Source: Alterinioella nitratireducens (lineage in GTDB: Bacteria > Pseudomonadota > Alphaproteobacteria > Rhodobacterales > Rhodobacteraceae). Taken from it: a stretch of DNA of 64,000 nucleotides. The position numbers and the translations under genes are program-made. The notes beneath the pieces were generated by a model that was given only the letters and a program-made list of their open reading frames with translations, did no database searches and had not been told where the DNA came from. Below are positions 61,948 to 64,000 of the stretch, piece by piece. Location: assembly GCF_013155465.1 (NCBI RefSeq), contig NZ_JABJVX010000006.1, positions 186,001-250,000 on the forward strand. Direction: 5' to 3'. The first letter of the stretch is position 1. Each line of letters opens with the position of its first letter.

Positions 61948-61967
61948 CAAAATGAAAGGGCAAGGGC

Positions 61968-63080
61968 ATGTCAGGCATCCATGTCGGGCACCTCACCCTG
62001 TCGCATTTCCGTTCGCACCGGCTTGGCCGGATGGCGCTGGATGGCCGTCCCGTTGCGCTCTTCGGTCCCAATGGCGCGGGCAAGACCAATATCCTCGAAG
62101 CGGTCTCGCTCCTGTCGCCGGGTCGCGGTCTGCGACGCGCCGGGGCCGAGGAGATGGCGCGGCGGCCTGAGCGGTTGGGCTGGAAGATCCGCGCGACCCT
62201 GGCTGACGGGGCCCGCATCCACGAGGTCGCGACCGGGGCCGAGCCGGGCCAGCCGCGAAGCTTGCGCATCGACGGCAAGCCCGCGCCGCAACTGGCGCTG
62301 GCCGATCTCACCCGCATCGTCTGGCTGGTGCCCGCGCAGGACCGGCTTTGGATCGAGGGGGCCGAGGGGCGGCGGCGCTTCCTCGACCGGGTCACGATGA
62401 GCTTTGTCCCCGCCCATGGCGAGGCGGTTCTGGCGCATGAAAAGGCCATGCGCGAACGCAACCGGCTGCTCAAGGACCAGGTCCGTGACACGATGTGGTA
62501 CGAGGCGATCGAGGCGCAGATGGCCGAGGCGGCAGCAAGGATCGTGGCCTATCGGCGCGAGGCCGTGGCGCGGCTGGCGGCGGCGCAGGCAGGGTCGGAG
62601 ACCGCCTTTCCCGCCGCGGAACTGGGCGTGATCGAGGCCGAGGGCAGCGAGGGACTGGACAGCGCGGATGATTTCGCCACCGCCCATGCCGCATCGCGCC
62701 CGCGCGACATGGGCGCGGGCCGCAGCCTGATCGGCCCGCATCGCAGCGACCTTGGCGCGGTCTACACGGCCAAGGGCACGGACGCGCGGCACTGCTCGAC
62801 GGGGGAACAGAAGGCGCTGCTGATTTCGCTCATCCTCGCCAACGCGCGCGCGTTGAAGTCCGAGACCGGGGCCGCGCCGCTTGTGTTGCTGGATGAGGTC
62901 GCCGCACATCTGGACACGGCCCGTCGCGCGGCGCTCTTCGACGAGATCTGCGCGCTTGGCGGGCAGGCCTGGATGACCGGCACCGGGGCGGAGCTGTTCG
63001 CCGAGCTTGGCCCCCGCGCGCAAGCCTTCGAGATCGGCGAACAGAGCGGCATTTCAACCATCGCGGAGGCACGCCCATGA
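61968..63080 (+). CDS. recF: DNA replication/repair protein RecF
   Basis: This 370-residue SMC-like ATPase loads RecA at gaps. Walker A is FGPNGAGKTN at residues 32-41. The signature and Walker B regions follow as STGEQKALLISLILANA and LVLLDEVAAHLD. Its stop overlaps the next ATG by 4 bases. Confidence 0.96.
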   Translation: MSGIHVGHLTLSHFRSHRLGRMALDGRPVALFGPNGAGKTNILEAVSLLSPGRGLRRAGAEEMARRPERLGWKIRATLADGARIHEVATGAEPGQPRSLRIDGKPAPQLALADLTRIVWLVPAQDRLWIEGAEGRRRFLDRVTMSFVPAHGEAVLAHEKAMRERNRLLKDQVRDTMWYEAIEAQMAEAAARIVAYRREAVARLAAAQAGSETAFPAAELGVIEAEGSEGLDSADDFATAHAASRPRDMGAGRSLIGPHRSDLGAVYTAKGTDARHCSTGEQKALLISLILANARALKSETGAAPLVLLDEVAAHLDTARRAALFDEICALGGQAWMTGTGAELFAELGPRAQAFEIGEQSGISTIAEARP

Positions 63081-63520
63081 CCCCGGAACGCATCACCCTG
63101 ATTACCCTGGGCGTGGCCGATATGGCGCGGTCCCGCGCCTTCTACGCGGCACTTGGCTGGCAGATGCACCCTGAAAGCCAGGAAAAAGTAACCTTCTACC
63201 AGGCCAACGGCTTTGCCTTCGGTCTTTTCGGGCTGGAGGATCTGGCCCGCGATCAGGGCCGCCCGGATGCGGCACTTGGCACCGGGGCGATGACGCTGGC
63301 GCAAAACTTCGCGACCATGCCCGAGGTCGATGCGGCCTATGCGCAGGCGCTGGCCGCCGGGGCGACGCCACTAAAGGCCCCCGAAAAGGTCTTCTGGGGC
63401 GGCTATTCGGGCTATTTCGCCGACCCCGATGGCCATGTCTGGGAACTGGCGATGAACCCGTTCTGGCCGCTCAATGATGACGGCTCCCTCACCTTGCCGG
63501 ACGCCGCCGATGCAGATTGA
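63077..63520 (+). CDS. VOC family (glyoxalase-like) protein
   Basis: This 147-residue protein has paired beta-alpha-beta modules: RITLITLGVADMARSRAFYAALG at the start and a second half with YSGYFADPDGHVWELAMNPFW. The glutamate of VWELA and the preceding histidine could bind a metal. The family includes dioxygenases, resistance proteins and isomerases, and the substrate is unknown. It is translationally coupled to recF and overlaps the next gene by 11 bases. Confidence 0.88.
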   Translation: MTPERITLITLGVADMARSRAFYAALGWQMHPESQEKVTFYQANGFAFGLFGLEDLARDQGRPDAALGTGAMTLAQNFATMPEVDAAYAQALAAGATPLKAPEKVFWGGYSGYFADPDGHVWELAMNPFWPLNDDGSLTLPDAADAD

Positions 63521-64000
63521 GGCCATCCACGAGATCGACCTGACGCCCGAACGGGACGCCGAGATTGCCGCGCTGCTTGCCCGCACCTTTGGCGCGGATG
63601 ACGGGTATGGCGGCATGTCCTTCTATAATCAACGCCACCATTTGCGGCTGCTGGCGCGCCTGGACGGGGAACTTGTCGGCCATTACGCGCTTGGCTTTCG
63701 CGCGATGCGGATGGGCGCGAAACGCGTGCAGATCATCGGCATTGGCGAGGTGGCGACCGACCCCGACCATCGGGGCAAGGGCGTGGCCACGGCCCTCATG
63801 GCGGCCACGTTGGACCGTGCGCGCGCCAGCATGGCGGATTTCCTGGTGCTCTTCGGGGTGCGTCCGATCTACGAAGGCTCCGGGTTTGTCGCGAAGGAGA
63901 ATACCGTGCGGCATATGGGGATCGAGAACGGCCATAGCACCGGGATCATCGAGAAGGGCGATACCAAGCTGAAGGTCTACCCGCTGAAAGACACGGTATG
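63510..64000 (+). CDS. GNAT family N-acetyltransferase, 3' end at or past the window edge
   Basis: About 163 residues are visible, from the ATG at 63510 (MQIEAIHEIDLTPERDA) to the right edge without a stop codon. The acetyl-CoA binding motif is VATDPDHRGKGVATALM, and the fold continues with IYEGSGFVAKENTVRH. The substrate is unknown. The overlap with the VOC gene suggests a recF-VOC-GNAT transcript. Confidence 0.85.
   Translation, partial: MQIEAIHEIDLTPERDAEIAALLARTFGADDGYGGMSFYNQRHHLRLLARLDGELVGHYALGFRAMRMGAKRVQIIGIGEVATDPDHRGKGVATALMAATLDRARASMADFLVLFGVRPIYEGSGFVAKENTVRHMGIENGHSTGIIEKGDTKLKVYPLKDTV

Overview
The window looks like the chromosome of a marine-type alphaproteobacterium of the Rhodobacterales (Roseobacter group). 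The evidence is high GC, the flagellar gene order flgE-flgK-flgL-flgI // fliP-fliN-fliH-fliF // fliL-x-x-motA-x-flhA-fliR-flhB, the alphaproteobacterial flagellin regulators flbT and flaF, and the core run ubiB-ubiE-mutM-enoyl-CoA hydratase-rpsT-dnaA-dnaN-recF. No phage, insertion sequence, CRISPR, rRNA or tRNA was seen.

Positions 1-19365 are carbohydrate catabolism. After a cut-off M20 amidohydrolase and a DUF2853 protein, a long minus-strand operon encodes three Gfo/Idh/MocA oxidoreductases, a complete sugar ABC transporter (binding protein, two permeases, ATPase) and UxuA. The divergent plus-strand operon encodes a GntR/FCD regulator, UxaC and a UxuB-type reductase. The two share a control region holding two copies of CCGGTATACCGG, which contain the GGTATACC core of UxuR/ExuR operators. 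Together they cover glucuronate to 2-keto-3-deoxygluconate. A second unit follows: an overlapping operon of SsuD-like monooxygenase, aldo/keto reductase, flavin reductase and alpha/beta hydrolase, divergent from a GntR/UTRA regulator and a fourth Gfo/Idh/MocA protein. This composition and order match the smoABC sulfoquinovose monooxygenase pathway.

Positions 19426-50886 are a large flagellar cluster: motB, hook and filament-junction proteins, rings, rod, export apparatus, stator, flagellin with flbT/flaF, hook-length control and hook cap. It contains lineage-specific parts: a MotE-like protein and a large exported protein on either side of motA, two FliL-like proteins, a DUF1217 protein, and a 156-residue protein with a FliG-like segment. 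No full fliG, fliM, fliD or fliS is present. Gapped TTAA-N7-TTAA-like boxes (CtrA type) lie upstream of five flagellar units.

Positions 50933-53717 hold two exported proteases in one probable operon, a caspase-fold peptidase and a trypsin-like peptidase. They share a homologous C-terminal beta-rich domain of about 120 residues. This is the most unusual item in the window.

Positions 53848-64000 are housekeeping: ubiquinone synthesis, base-excision repair, enoyl-CoA hydratase, ribosomal protein S20, replication initiation and clamp, recF, then a VOC protein and a GNAT acetyltransferase cut by the right edge. A 711-base non-coding stretch precedes dnaA.
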